Positions 15,082 through 23,973 of a stretch of DNA of 64,000 nt are shown here, piece after piece (the first letter of the stretch is position 1; each line of letters opens with the position of its first letter). The translations under genes and the position numbers were made by a program. This stretch comes from JAEZPW01 sp035629075 (lineage in GTDB: Bacteria > Acidobacteriota > Terriglobia > Terriglobales > Acidobacteriaceae). The notes below the pieces were generated by a model. It worked only from the letters and a program-made list of their open reading frames with translations. It ran no database searches and was not told the DNA's origin. The stretch covers positions 80,953 to 144,952 of the forward strand of contig DASPIK010000080.1 of the NCBI GenBank assembly GCA_035629075.1, given 5' to 3'.

Positions 15082-16902
15082 TCATGCGATTCGGTCCAGA
15101 AACTCCGACCGAACCCGTTTTGTGCCGCCCTGAGCGAACTTAGCAGTGACGTTGTCTCCGCTGATTTCGATGACCTCGCCGGGACCGAACTTCTTGTGGC
15201 GCACACCATCCCCGATGGTGAACAGTGCTGGTGACTGAGTGTGCTGGAGGAACTCCGGCCGGGGCGGAGAGAAGGGAGCTTCAGGCGATACAGCGGCGTC
15301 TGCCCGGCCATCTGGCTCGGCGGCAGCGATCGCTTGCGGAGGCTTACGCTGACGCGAGTTTCTTTTCAAAGTATTCGCGGCGGGCAGGCGTCCTTCAGCC
15401 CGGGCGCGACAGTTGTCACAGTGTCCACATTCGTGTCCGGCGTCTTCGCCAAAGTAGTCCCGGAGATAACGCATTCGGCACTGCGCCGTCTGAGCGTAGC
15501 TCATCATGGACTGCAGTCGCTCGCGGTCACTCAGCCCTCGTCGCTCATATTCGCTAAGGAATGCAGTGAGCTCCTCGTTCGAAGCGAAATCCCTCAATTT
15601 GTGAAAGGCACCCCTTCGCCGCTCCAGCACCCCGGCTGCCTCCAGTTGCGAGACAATGACCTGCACTTTCCGCTTAGGCAGGCCGGAGATGGTGGCGAGT
15701 TCTTGCAGATGTACGCCGCTGGAGCGTTCTGGCTGGGACGCGAGTTGGCCCAATGTCTCGTACACCTTGAACGAGTGTTCACGGCGAGGGTATTTGCCGC
15801 CCAGGAAGAAGCCTTGAATTCTTCGATCCTCAAGTCGATAGAGAAGCGTCGCACGAGCCGATTTCCCGTCGCGCCCAGCGCGTCCGGCTTCCTGATAGTA
15901 GCTTTCAAGTGAGTCGGGGAAATTCCAGTGGACGACAAACCGGATGTCGGGTTTGTCAACTCCCATGCCGAAAGCTTTTGTCGCAATCAGGACCCGAACA
16001 TCATTGTTCATGAACCGCTGCTGAATGTCTTCGCGCTCGCCTTTCCGCAGCTTTGAGTGGTACCGTTCCGCGTTGTTCCCGTCTTCTCGCAGCCAACTCC
16101 AGAGTTCGTTGGCAGCGCGAATCGTAGCCGTGTAGATGAGCCCTGTTCCTTCTCGTTCCCCGGCGAGCATCTGTCGTATGCGCTCGCGCTTGGCTTGGCT
16201 ATTGACTGTCGGGAGTACCTCAAAGAAAAGATTGGCGCGTTCGATACCGGTATTCACGATCTCGGCTTTGTTCATTCCGAGTTGCTTGATGACATCCGCC
16301 GCTACTTCGGGCGTGGCAGTGGCTGTGAGGGCCAGTACGGGTGGGTGCCCGAGGGCTTGGATCGCGTGTTGCAGCGTGAGATACGCAGGCCTGAAGTCGT
16401 GGCCCCATTGCGACACACAGTGCGCTTCGTCCACCACGAACAGCGACACCCCTGCCTTCTTTAGCAAATCCAGGTACTCAGGGTTCTCGAGTCGCTCTGG
16501 CGTCACGTAGATCAGGTCGTGCTCTCCCTCTCGGATTTCCTGAACCGTGTTCCGCGTTTCTGAGGTGGTGAGGGTCGAGTCAAGTTTTGCAGCATCGATC
16601 TCGGCATCTTCAGCTTTCTCCTGTTGGTCCTGCATCAACGAGATCAAAGGCGAAACGACGACAACCGACTTGGGGAGCAGGAGTGCGGGAAGCTGGTACG
16701 TTAGCGACTTGCCTGCGCCCGTCGGCAGAATGCCAACTACGTCATGCTGCCGCAAAACACATTCGATAATCTCGCGCTGACCAGGGCGGAATTTCTTAAC
16801 TCCGAAGCGCTGCTCGGCTTCTCGATGGAGGCGTGACCAATCGATCTCAGGATCGCGTTGACGTGCAGGATTTTTGGGGCCGGATACTGTTTTTGGAACC
16901 AT
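15082..16902 (-). CDS. recQ: RecQ-family ATP-dependent DNA helicase with UvrD-type C-terminal domain
   Basis: A 606-residue 3'-5' helicase. The core has FRPGQREIIECVL, Walker A LPTGAGKSLTYQLP, VVDEAHCVSQWGHDFRP (DEAH plus the RecQ aromatic loop) and motif VI QEAGRAGRDG. A RecQ zinc module (Cys in QCRMRYLRDYF and ECGHCDNC) and winged-helix region follow. Instead of the usual HRDC domain, the last 45 or so residues contain DGVRHKKFGPGEVIEISGD, the small Tudor-like fold known from the UvrD/PcrA C-terminus. It is divergent from the OmpA-domain gene. Confidence 0.93.
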   Translation of the reverse strand: MVPKTVSGPKNPARQRDPEIDWSRLHREAEQRFGVKKFRPGQREIIECVLRQHDVVGILPTGAGKSLTYQLPALLLPKSVVVVSPLISLMQDQQEKAEDAEIDAAKLDSTLTTSETRNTVQEIREGEHDLIYVTPERLENPEYLDLLKKAGVSLFVVDEAHCVSQWGHDFRPAYLTLQHAIQALGHPPVLALTATATPEVAADVIKQLGMNKAEIVNTGIERANLFFEVLPTVNSQAKRERIRQMLAGEREGTGLIYTATIRAANELWSWLREDGNNAERYHSKLRKGEREDIQQRFMNNDVRVLIATKAFGMGVDKPDIRFVVHWNFPDSLESYYQEAGRAGRDGKSARATLLYRLEDRRIQGFFLGGKYPRREHSFKVYETLGQLASQPERSSGVHLQELATISGLPKRKVQVIVSQLEAAGVLERRRGAFHKLRDFASNEELTAFLSEYERRGLSDRERLQSMMSYAQTAQCRMRYLRDYFGEDAGHECGHCDNCRARAEGRLPAANTLKRNSRQRKPPQAIAAAEPDGRADAAVSPEAPFSPPRPEFLQHTQSPALFTIGDGVRHKKFGPGEVIEISGDNVTAKFAQGGTKRVRSEFLDRIA

Positions 16903-17052
16903 GGGGGTCAGGGGTTGGAGTGGCAGGGCGGCGGTTCAGTTGCCTTTTGCAACAAATGCGAGTGCACGCGCCCTGCCAAGCAAACTCGGACCACGGCCAT
17001 CAGCATCTTTCTTTATCAACCGAACGAAATTTCGAACAAGTCAGGAACTGTC

Positions 17053-18930
17053 ATGATGAGCAGAATTGTCGCTGTTCTGGCGTTCGCCGTGTTTGGCCTG
17101 CCCGTAGCGGCACAGTCCGGGAATCCTGCACCAGACCCGCAGTCCGGGACCGGCACGGCTCAGCAGAGTATTCAAGTCGAGCCCATGGACGAGACGCCGG
17201 TATATCGGGTGAGCGTGGTCTCCCGCACGGCAAAGGCTGTGAATTACCGCGATAGAACGGGTGAAACCAAGATCGGGTTCAAGGGAACGGACCTTATGTC
17301 AAACGCGAAGGGAGAAGCCAAGATCGACCCTAAGCCCGGACGTTTGGCTATTGAGGCTTCGCTCGAGAACATGAAGCCGGCGACCACCTTCGGTCCCGAG
17401 TATCTGACTTACGTGCTGTGGGCTATCACTCCGGAAGGACGTCCAAGAAATCTGGGCGAACTGTTGGTCAACGACGATGGCAAGGCTCATACGGATGTGA
17501 CGACCAACCTGCAGGCATTCGGGCTCATTGTGACTGCGGAACCATACTTCGCAGTTTCGCAACCCAGCAACCTCGTCGTCGCAGAAAATGTGATCCCCAC
17601 AAACGTGAAGGGGTGGGAGCGGCCGATCGACGCCAAATTCGACTTAATTCAGCGCGGCGAATACACAGCCGATATTCCCGTTTCGCAACTGCCGTCTATC
17701 AAGGCAACTTCGGAGACGCCGCAGTCGCTGGTGCAAGCAGAGAATGCAGTAGCCATCGCCAAGGCAACTGGAGCGGAGAAATATGCTCCGGAGGCGCTGC
17801 GAAAAGCAGAAGAGTTTCTCGACAAAGGACGAGATTACCTGCGTCGAGATCAGAACGAAAAGGCTATTGGAACCGTCGCTAGAGGAGCTACCCAGCAAGC
17901 CGAAGACGCGCGTTTGCTGACGATACGCCGAAAACAAGAAGAGCGGCTAGCCGCGGAGCGCCGCCAACAGCAAGAGCGCACAGCGGCAGCCCAGGCACAG
18001 GCGCAACAGGAAGTGGCCGCACGGCAACAGGCAGAACAGGAGCGTCTTGCTGCCGAGCAGGCGAGAACGGAAGCGGAGCGCGCCCGGTTGGAAGCCGAAG
18101 CTGCGGCCCAGCGTGCGGCACAGGAGCGTCAGCAGGCAGAAGCCGCAAGGCAGGCTGCGCTTGAGCAGCAACAGCAACTTCAGACCGAGGCGCAGCGCTC
18201 ACAGTTGGCAGCGGAGCAGGCGCAACAGACAGCGCAGGAAGCTCAACGTCAACGTGAGGAAATGCGAGCCCGCTTGCAGCAGCAGCTGAATACCGTCCTG
18301 GAAACGAAACAAACGGCGCGTGGACTGATCGTAAACATGTCGGATGTCTTGTTCGATACGGGCAAGGCTACGCTGAAGCCTGGGGCGAAGTTGAGGCTCG
18401 CCAAGGTTGCCGGAATCATCATGGCTTACCCGGATCTGCGGCTCGAGATCGAAGGCCACACTGACAGCACCGGGACGCCTGAATTCAACCAGGTACTGTC
18501 CGAGCGACGGGCCGCTACGGTACGCGATTATCTGATCAGCCAGGGCGTCCCGGTCAACAATGTCGTGGCCCGAGGCTTTGGGCAAACCAGTCCGGTCGCA
18601 GCGAACACAACAGCGCAGGGTCGTCAACTCAACCGTCGAGTGGACCTGGTTGTCTCCGGGGAGGCGATTGGTGTCAATACTGGACCGGGCGGCCCCGCCG
18701 GTTCTCCGGGAATGAACGCCGGAGGCGGCACATCAGCGGGTCAACCTGGGACTGGAACGTCGGCCGGGGCGGCTACCTCGGGCGGCGTGACGGGTACTGC
18801 AACCGGTACTCAAGGATCGCCTCAGCAGGGCGTAGGCGCCTCAGGAACAGTAGCGACACCGGCCGGAACTGGGGCGGTGGGCGCTGGCACCCAAAATCCG
18901 CCGGCCAATACGACTCCGCCTCCCATGTGA
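17053..18930 (+). CDS. OmpA-domain outer-membrane/peptidoglycan protein with coiled coil
   Basis: The ATG at 17053, after AGGAAC, gives 625 residues starting with a signal peptide (MMSRIVAVLAFAVFGLPVAAQ). An exported N-terminal domain is followed by a region resembling DUF4398 (LDKGRDYLRRDQNEKA). A long Gln/Ala/Glu/Arg coiled coil spans about residues 290-415, then an OmpA peptidoglycan-binding domain at about 424-536 (DVLFDTGKATLKPGAKLRL, EGHTDSTGTPEFNQ, LSERRAATVRDYL, NRRVDLVVSG). Unusually, a tail of some 85 residues rich in Gly, Thr and Ala follows the OmpA domain. It probably links the outer membrane to peptidoglycan. It stands alone. Confidence 0.88.
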   Translation: MMSRIVAVLAFAVFGLPVAAQSGNPAPDPQSGTGTAQQSIQVEPMDETPVYRVSVVSRTAKAVNYRDRTGETKIGFKGTDLMSNAKGEAKIDPKPGRLAIEASLENMKPATTFGPEYLTYVLWAITPEGRPRNLGELLVNDDGKAHTDVTTNLQAFGLIVTAEPYFAVSQPSNLVVAENVIPTNVKGWERPIDAKFDLIQRGEYTADIPVSQLPSIKATSETPQSLVQAENAVAIAKATGAEKYAPEALRKAEEFLDKGRDYLRRDQNEKAIGTVARGATQQAEDARLLTIRRKQEERLAAERRQQQERTAAAQAQAQQEVAARQQAEQERLAAEQARTEAERARLEAEAAAQRAAQERQQAEAARQAALEQQQQLQTEAQRSQLAAEQAQQTAQEAQRQREEMRARLQQQLNTVLETKQTARGLIVNMSDVLFDTGKATLKPGAKLRLAKVAGIIMAYPDLRLEIEGHTDSTGTPEFNQVLSERRAATVRDYLISQGVPVNNVVARGFGQTSPVAANTTAQGRQLNRRVDLVVSGEAIGVNTGPGGPAGSPGMNAGGGTSAGQPGTGTSAGAATSGGVTGTATGTQGSPQQGVGASGTVATPAGTGAVGAGTQNPPANTTPPPM

Positions 18931-18984
18931 GAGTTGCTGAAGGATATCCCACCCTGGTATCGAAATGACCCGGTGCCAGGGGGG

Positions 18985-19980
18985 CTACTGCCAATTGAAC
19001 ACTTCTTTTGCCGCTTGCACCGTGTTGCAGTGAATGTTGACTGTGTCGTCGAGCCGTCGCGCGTACCCACCAGCGTAGCTGACCATCACTGGGATCCCGC
19101 GTTCTTTGCAAACGCGGAACACGAATTCGTCACGCTGCTTCAGACCGTCCATTGAGAGCGATAAGCCTCCCAGTTGGTCATCCTGATAAGGATCGGCACC
19201 TGCGAGATAGCAGATCAGGTCGGGCTGGAACTGCCGCAAGCCCGAGCTGAGCGCATTGTCCAGCCAAGCCAGATACTCCGCATCAGCGGTTCGGTCGGGA
19301 AGATTCACGTCGATTGACGATGGCGGTTTCCAAGCCGGGTAGTTGTTTTCCTGATGCAGAGAGATCGTGAACACGTCTCCGAAATGATTTTCTTTCATGC
19401 TCACGGGGTGCGGCGGAGAGAACATCGGAGCCGACCATGACGGCAGCGGCTGTGGTTCCGTTTGCGGTTTGCCAAATATCACCGCGGTTCCGTTGCCCTG
19501 ATGAACATCGAGGTCAAGCGTCATCGCTCGTGCAATTTTGCCGTCGGCCATCATTCGGCGAATGGCAATTGCTACGTCGTGAATCATGCAGAAGCCTTCG
19601 CCATGGTCGGGAAAGGCATGATGGAACCCGCCACCGATCGTGAACGCTACGCCATCCTTCAGTGCAAGTTCCGCAGCCTTGATCGAGCCGCCAGCATGCA
19701 GCCAAAACGCTTTCACGATCTGCGTTGAAAAGGGAATCTCCATCGCCAGTTCTTCCCGTGTGCTTAGCATCGCCGTGCGCAGGCGATCCACGTAGTCACG
19801 GGTATGAACCAGGAGAACATCATCGTCGCTGGCTGGCTGAGGCTCGACGAAATCACTGCGTTCCGCGATGCGCCTGCCGAGCAGTTGTTGGTAAACGAGA
19901 CGATACTTTTGCCCGGGAAACACGTGGTCGCCGATGGGCAAGTAGTACTCGTCACTGTAGACAAGCTTGAATCGCAGCAT
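18985..19980 (-). CDS. histone deacetylase / AcuC-like amidohydrolase family protein
   Basis: The ATG at 19980 starts MLRFKLVYSDEYYLP and gives 331 residues, the usual size; the frame is open to 20103 but that part is not family-like. Zinc-site motifs are visible: GGGFHHAFPDHGEGFC (active-site His pair), DLDVHQGNGTA (Asp and His ligands) and AGADPYQDDQLGGL (third Asp ligand). Bacterial members deacetylate acyl-lysines such as on acetyl-CoA synthetase, or polyamines. The substrate here is unknown, and no acs or acuA gene is adjacent. Confidence 0.9.
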   Translation of the reverse strand: MLRFKLVYSDEYYLPIGDHVFPGQKYRLVYQQLLGRRIAERSDFVEPQPASDDDVLLVHTRDYVDRLRTAMLSTREELAMEIPFSTQIVKAFWLHAGGSIKAAELALKDGVAFTIGGGFHHAFPDHGEGFCMIHDVAIAIRRMMADGKIARAMTLDLDVHQGNGTAVIFGKPQTEPQPLPSWSAPMFSPPHPVSMKENHFGDVFTISLHQENNYPAWKPPSSIDVNLPDRTADAEYLAWLDNALSSGLRQFQPDLICYLAGADPYQDDQLGGLSLSMDGLKQRDEFVFRVCKERGIPVMVSYAGGYARRLDDTVNIHCNTVQAAKEVFNWQ

Positions 19981-20157
19981 AACGCGTCCGCACAGCTTAC
20001 GCCGAGGTGGTTGCGAGTACAAGAACTGCGAACCACCACACACATGTACATGAGACCACGTGAACTTCATTGTGAGATGCTCAAGTAGGCCAGCAGTTTC
20101 CAAGGTTACGGGTTCGGCATCTGAATAAGCGCTCGCGACGTATTTGGAGTACCCGCA

Positions 20158-20355
20158 GTGAAGTTCAAGAGCAGATCGGTGCAGCAGGCGGACTCAGAAG
20201 AAACACCCAAAGAACTCGCCAATCCAGAGTTGGACGAAGTTCTCCCTGTTGGCCGGGACACCGGCGCTCTCCCGGAAGCTCCTTCCCCCGAGAAACCTGT
20301 CGTTTCGATCAACGGTCGTGATGTCGACGAGAGCGAGTTGGAAAAAGCGGCCTAG
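20158..20355 (+). CDS. small acidic hypothetical protein
   Basis: A 65-residue frame starting with GTG and preceded by GGAG at 8 nt. The product is hydrophilic and strongly acidic in its second half, with no Cys and no membrane helix. I do not recognise a family, and it could be fortuitous. It is the only plausible coding signal in the 490-nt gap between the deacetylase-like gene and ada. The remaining parts of that gap show nothing else. Confidence 0.35.
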   Translation: MKFKSRSVQQADSEETPKELANPELDEVLPVGRDTGALPEAPSPEKPVVSINGRDVDESELEKAA

Positions 20356-20471
20356 CTGCAGATCAGCTTGCTTCCAGTAATCTGTGTGTTTGTACGACAA
20401 GTCCAATCAGATCTACATCGAACACAAGAATCGGATAGTCTATTCGTAGCGTCTCGGATACGCTGCGGAGC

Positions 20472-21581
20472 ATGACAAGCATGGCAGCACAGAGCACACA
20501 GTCTGAGACTCAACCCGGAAGCAGTTTGCCTGCGACGTCGAGTCCCGAGTGGCGCGCCGTTGTGGAACGGGATAGCCGTTTTGACGGCATCGTGTACTAC
20601 GCGGTCCTATCGACCGGAATCTACTGCAAACCTTCGTGCGCCTCGCGCAAGCCCAGGCCCGAACGAGTGCAGCTATTCTTTGATCGGTCCGAAGCCGAGA
20701 GCGCCGGTTTTCGGCCGTGTCGCCGCTGCCGGCCGGAAAACGTCGCGAGCAGCAACTCGCAGTTGGAAGCCGTCCGCAGGGTTTGCCGCTATATAGACTC
20801 CAACTTGGAAGCGAGTCTTACCTTGCGTGAACTTGGCTCCGTTGTCGGGCTCGATCCTCTGCATCTGCAAAAAGTATTCAAGCGCACAACAGGTGTGACT
20901 CCCCGACAGTACATTGAGGCAAGGCGTCTGGCGGCTTTCAAGGTCGAATTGCGAGTGAATCGCCGCGACGTTACGGACGCGACCTATGAAGTCGGATACG
21001 GCTCCAGCAGTCGCATATACGAACGATCGTCGGAGCAGATCGGAATGACTCCGGGAGCCTACCGCAAAGGAGCTCCGGGCATTCGCATTCGCTACGCGAC
21101 CGCAGACTGCTCCCTGGGACGAATCCTTTTGGCTGCGAGCGACCGCGGTGTGTGTTCCATCAAAGTCGGACAGTCAGACAGCCTCCTGATCGCTGAGTTG
21201 TTCAAGGAATTTCCTAAAGCGCTTGTGGAGGGTGATCAGGAGACGCTCGGGGCCTGGGTGAGTCAGGTTGTCAGCCAAGTGGAGGGCGGAGACGTACCTT
21301 CTAATCTGCCGCTGGATATTCAGGCGACAGCATTCCAGCGCCGAGTATTTGAGGCTCTGCGACGGATTCCTCGGGGAGAGACGCGGTCGTACTCGCAACT
21401 TGCCACGGAAATCGGCGCACCCACTTCGTGCCGCGCAGTCGCGCAAGCTTGTGCACACAATCCCGTAGCGATTGTCATTCCCTGCCATCGTGTTGTGCAG
21501 GCGAACGGAGAATTGGGCGGATACAGGTGGGGCAAAGATCGGAAGAAGAGGCTGCTAGAAACGGAGGCGCAGCCGCGATAG
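20472..21581 (+). CDS. ada: Ada: adaptive-response regulator and O6-methylguanine-DNA methyltransferase
   Basis: Three domains are fused in 369 residues. The N-terminal Ada zinc domain (residues 25-95) has YCKPSCASRKP and PCRRCRPEN, giving the four Cys ligands; the Cys in YCKPSC is the expected methyl-phosphotriester acceptor. An AraC-type HTH follows (ASLTLRELGSVVGLDPLHLQKVFKR, GVTPRQYIEARR). The C-terminal methyltransferase has the active site IPCHRVVQANGELGGYRWG. It both repairs alkylated DNA and, once methylated, activates transcription. The ATG at 20472 follows CGGAG. No alkA or alkB gene is adjacent. Confidence 0.96.
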   Translation: MTSMAAQSTQSETQPGSSLPATSSPEWRAVVERDSRFDGIVYYAVLSTGIYCKPSCASRKPRPERVQLFFDRSEAESAGFRPCRRCRPENVASSNSQLEAVRRVCRYIDSNLEASLTLRELGSVVGLDPLHLQKVFKRTTGVTPRQYIEARRLAAFKVELRVNRRDVTDATYEVGYGSSSRIYERSSEQIGMTPGAYRKGAPGIRIRYATADCSLGRILLAASDRGVCSIKVGQSDSLLIAELFKEFPKALVEGDQETLGAWVSQVVSQVEGGDVPSNLPLDIQATAFQRRVFEALRRIPRGETRSYSQLATEIGAPTSCRAVAQACAHNPVAIVIPCHRVVQANGELGGYRWGKDRKKRLLETEAQPR

Positions 21582-21662
21582 TTCCAGCGAACTCGCGCTC
21601 TGCGGCAACAGAATAGCGCGGAGGCTTGGGTGAACTGCAGGTCTTCGGAAGCGGTTACGACT

Positions 21663-22082
21663 TTACTTCTTCCGGTTGTTGTCCTTCTCGCTGGTGGTTA
21701 CTACGGCAGACGGAACAAAGGGCCGCCTTACTGGTACGAGCGCGCCCTTGGACGTCTGAGAAGCCTGGGAGAAATGCGCGAGCATTTCTTTCTGCATGTA
21801 GCGGATGAACTCCTGCATCTGCTTCTCCATGAGTTCCATCTTTTCGCGCATCTGCAGGATGATGCCGATACCGCTGATGTTCACGCCGAGCTCACGCGCC
21901 AGGGTAAGGATGAACTCCAGGCGTTCCAGATCTTCTTCAGTGTAAAGGCGCGTATTGCCCTCGGTGCGCGAGGGCTTGAGCAGCCCCTCTCGCTCGTACA
22001 ATCGCAGAGTCTGCGGATGTACGTTGTACATCTCCGCCACCGAGCTGATCATGTACGCGCCTTTTCCGCGTTTCTTAACCAT
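21663..22082 (-). CDS. hspR: MerR-family heat-shock repressor HspR
   Basis: 139 residues. The N-terminal MerR winged helix (MISSVAEMYNVHPQTLRLYEREGLLKPSRTEGNTRLY) is followed by a coiled-coil segment with two-residue MEKQMQ repeats and a basic, disordered tail. HspR represses dnaK operons by binding HAIR inverted repeats. It is the last gene of the dnaK operon here and such an operator overlaps the dnaK promoter, so autoregulation is well supported. It lies 8 nt after the preceding gene. Confidence 0.9.
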   Translation of the reverse strand: MVKKRGKGAYMISSVAEMYNVHPQTLRLYEREGLLKPSRTEGNTRLYTEEDLERLEFILTLARELGVNISGIGIILQMREKMELMEKQMQEFIRYMQKEMLAHFSQASQTSKGALVPVRRPFVPSAVVTTSEKDNNRKK

Positions 22083-22090
22083 AGGCCGAT

Positions 22091-22561
22091 CTATTCAGTT
22101 CCAGTATCTTGATCTTGAGAGGCGGAGCCTTCATTGCCTGCCTCGCTGAAAATCTGGTTCGCACCCTGCTGGGCGAAAGCCGTGCCAAAGTCGACGGCAC
22201 CTTCCTTGACTGTATACGGAAAGAACACCTCGACCGAGTTGCCATCGGAATCGTCTAGCGCGAAGCTAACGGCCTGCACGGATTCTTGTTCACCAGGCTT
22301 CGTAACGTTGACGTCCGTGACGAGCGCGGTGGTCGTCCATTTGCCCTGCTGTGCTCCCTCACGGAGTGCCTGGTTGGCGTAGTCGAACACCTCCTGCGAG
22401 TCGGCGTCCTCCGCTTCGTTCGCGAACTGCATAAGGTGGATCTGCTCGTCTGGCGTGATGACGCCCGCGTACGGCAGAAATCCGCCACTTTCGGTCAGCA
22501 TCTTTTCCGCGAACGGCATGAGTGCCTGCATGAGCTGCTGAGCTTTCTGCTGAGAATCCAT
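22091..22561 (-). CDS. unknown acidic protein in the dnaK-dnaJ-hspR operon
   Basis: I do not recognise the family. The ATG at 22561 gives 156 residues; the stop of dnaJ is 10 nt upstream and hspR starts 8 nt downstream, so cotranscription is nearly certain. It starts MDSQQKAQQLMQALMPFAEK, has a helical first half with HLMQFANEAEDADSQEV and a beta-rich second half (QAVSFALDDSDGNSVEVFFPY), then a Ser/Gln/Asp tail. There is no signal peptide, membrane helix or Cys. The operon position suggests a cytoplasmic stress role; that is inference only. Confidence 0.8.
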   Translation of the reverse strand: MDSQQKAQQLMQALMPFAEKMLTESGGFLPYAGVITPDEQIHLMQFANEAEDADSQEVFDYANQALREGAQQGKWTTTALVTDVNVTKPGEQESVQAVSFALDDSDGNSVEVFFPYTVKEGAVDFGTAFAQQGANQIFSEAGNEGSASQDQDTGTE

Positions 22562-22571
22562 TACGTGTCCC

Positions 22572-23822
22572 TCAGATCTGCTTCCACAGCTCCGCTCGCG
22601 GATCCTGTGGGTTGAGTTTCGCCAGTTCGCGCAGGATCTCTTTCGAACGTTCATCCTGAACGTGTGGTACGACGATCTTAACTTCTACGATTTCGTCGCC
22701 GCGCACTCCTTCCTTCGTTGCCGAAGGTACGCCTTTTTCGCGCAGGCGGAGCTTTTGCCCTGATTGCGTACCCGGGGGGATTCGCAACAGCGCACGGCCG
22801 TCGATCGTCGGAACTTCGACTTTCGCGCCGAGCGCAGCTTCTGTTGGCGTAACCGGGACGGTGATCTGTATGTCGTCACTTTCACGCCGGAAGACGGGAT
22901 GCTCACCCACGCGCACGATGATGTACAGGTCCCCGGCAGGACCGCCGTTCTGCCCTGCATTGCCTTTGCCCGGGATGCGAATGCGCTGACCATCCCGAGT
23001 CCCAGGCTTGATGCGCACTTCCAGCCCATCGGTCCGGTGGATTGCGCCCTCTCCATGGCATGTTTGGCACACAACCCGGGCCTTGCCGGTGCCCTGGCAG
23101 CGCGGGCACTGGACATTAAACTTCATGTGCCCACCGGTCTGGGTAATGGTGCCGGTTCCAGCGCACTGCGGACAGGTTTCGGTGCCTTGCCTGTATCCGT
23201 GACCGCGGCAGGTTGTACAGGTCTCCTGGCGCGGCACGTTGAGGCGCATCACGGTCCCCTTGATGGCCTGCCAAAAGCCTACGTTCACGGTGTACTCGAG
23301 ATCTGTACCCGCTTCTGGTGCCTCGGCCGCAGCACGGCCGAAGCCACCACCACCGAAGATGCTCGAGAAGATATCGCGGAATCCGCCACCGCGCTTCGTT
23401 TCAGGGCCTCCGCCCAGGTCGGAGAAGTCGAACCCGCTGAAGTCAAAGGGAATTCCTTCAGCACCGCCCTGCGTGCCGCCATGGCCGCGGCCGGGAAATC
23501 CGCCGAACCCACCAGCGCCGAATCCCGAACCGCCACTCCCGCCACCCGCACGCGCGTACGCCTCAGCGGTGGCCGGATCGATGTTGTCGGAGTAGAAGCC
23601 GATCTGATCGTAGATCTTCCGCTTCTTTGGGTCGCTGAGGACGTCGTGGGCCTCCGAAATCTGCTTGAACTTTTCCTCTGCGACTTTGTCTCCCGGATTC
23701 ACGTCAGGGTGGTACTTGCGCGCGAGTTTCCGGAACGCTTTGCGAACGTCCTCCTGGCTCGCACTCTTCTTCACGCCGAGTATCGCGTAGTAATCCTTCG
23801 TCTTGTCAGTCGCAGCAGGCAT
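22572..23822 (-). CDS. dnaJ: chaperone DnaJ (Hsp40)
   Basis: Co-chaperone that stimulates DnaK ATP hydrolysis. 416 residues: a J domain (residues 9-75, with the HPD in YHPDVNPGD), a Gly/Phe-rich linker (110-170), four zinc CxxCxGxG repeats (CTTCRGHG, CPQCAGTG, CPRCQGTG, CQTCHGEG) and C-terminal substrate-binding domains. An extra C-terminal stretch (ILRELAKLNPQDPR) makes it slightly long. It follows a 59-residue gene and precedes an unknown gene and hspR. grpE is not in the window. Confidence 0.96.
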   Translation of the reverse strand: MPAATDKTKDYYAILGVKKSASQEDVRKAFRKLARKYHPDVNPGDKVAEEKFKQISEAHDVLSDPKKRKIYDQIGFYSDNIDPATAEAYARAGGGSGGSGFGAGGFGGFPGRGHGGTQGGAEGIPFDFSGFDFSDLGGGPETKRGGGFRDIFSSIFGGGGFGRAAAEAPEAGTDLEYTVNVGFWQAIKGTVMRLNVPRQETCTTCRGHGYRQGTETCPQCAGTGTITQTGGHMKFNVQCPRCQGTGKARVVCQTCHGEGAIHRTDGLEVRIKPGTRDGQRIRIPGKGNAGQNGGPAGDLYIIVRVGEHPVFRRESDDIQITVPVTPTEAALGAKVEVPTIDGRALLRIPPGTQSGQKLRLREKGVPSATKEGVRGDEIVEVKIVVPHVQDERSKEILRELAKLNPQDPRAELWKQI

Positions 23823-23913
23823 AGAAAACAGTTTCGGAATGTTTCGGACTTTTCGTAGGATCCGGCTTGAAACTCCCGAGACCTTCGAAACCTCCGAAAC
23901 CTTAAATTTTCAA

Positions 23914-23936
23914 GGGGCGCATTCGTGCTGCGCCCC
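23914..23936 (-). promoter_or_regulatory. hairpin between the 59-aa gene and dnaJ
   Basis: GGGGCGCA (23914-23921) and TGCGCCCC (23929-23936) form a perfect 8-bp stem, loop TTCGTGC. On the minus strand it is followed by TTGAAAATTT, a poor T tract. It could attenuate transcription into dnaJ or protect the upstream mRNA. Confidence 0.5.
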
Positions 23937-23973
23937 AGGTATGAATTCAAAACTAAAAGCCCCGTTATGTAAT

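Noticed and set aside
17930..18300. Low-complexity GCA/CAG-rich stretch
   Set aside because: It is the coding sequence of the Gln/Ala/Glu coiled coil in the OmpA-domain protein.
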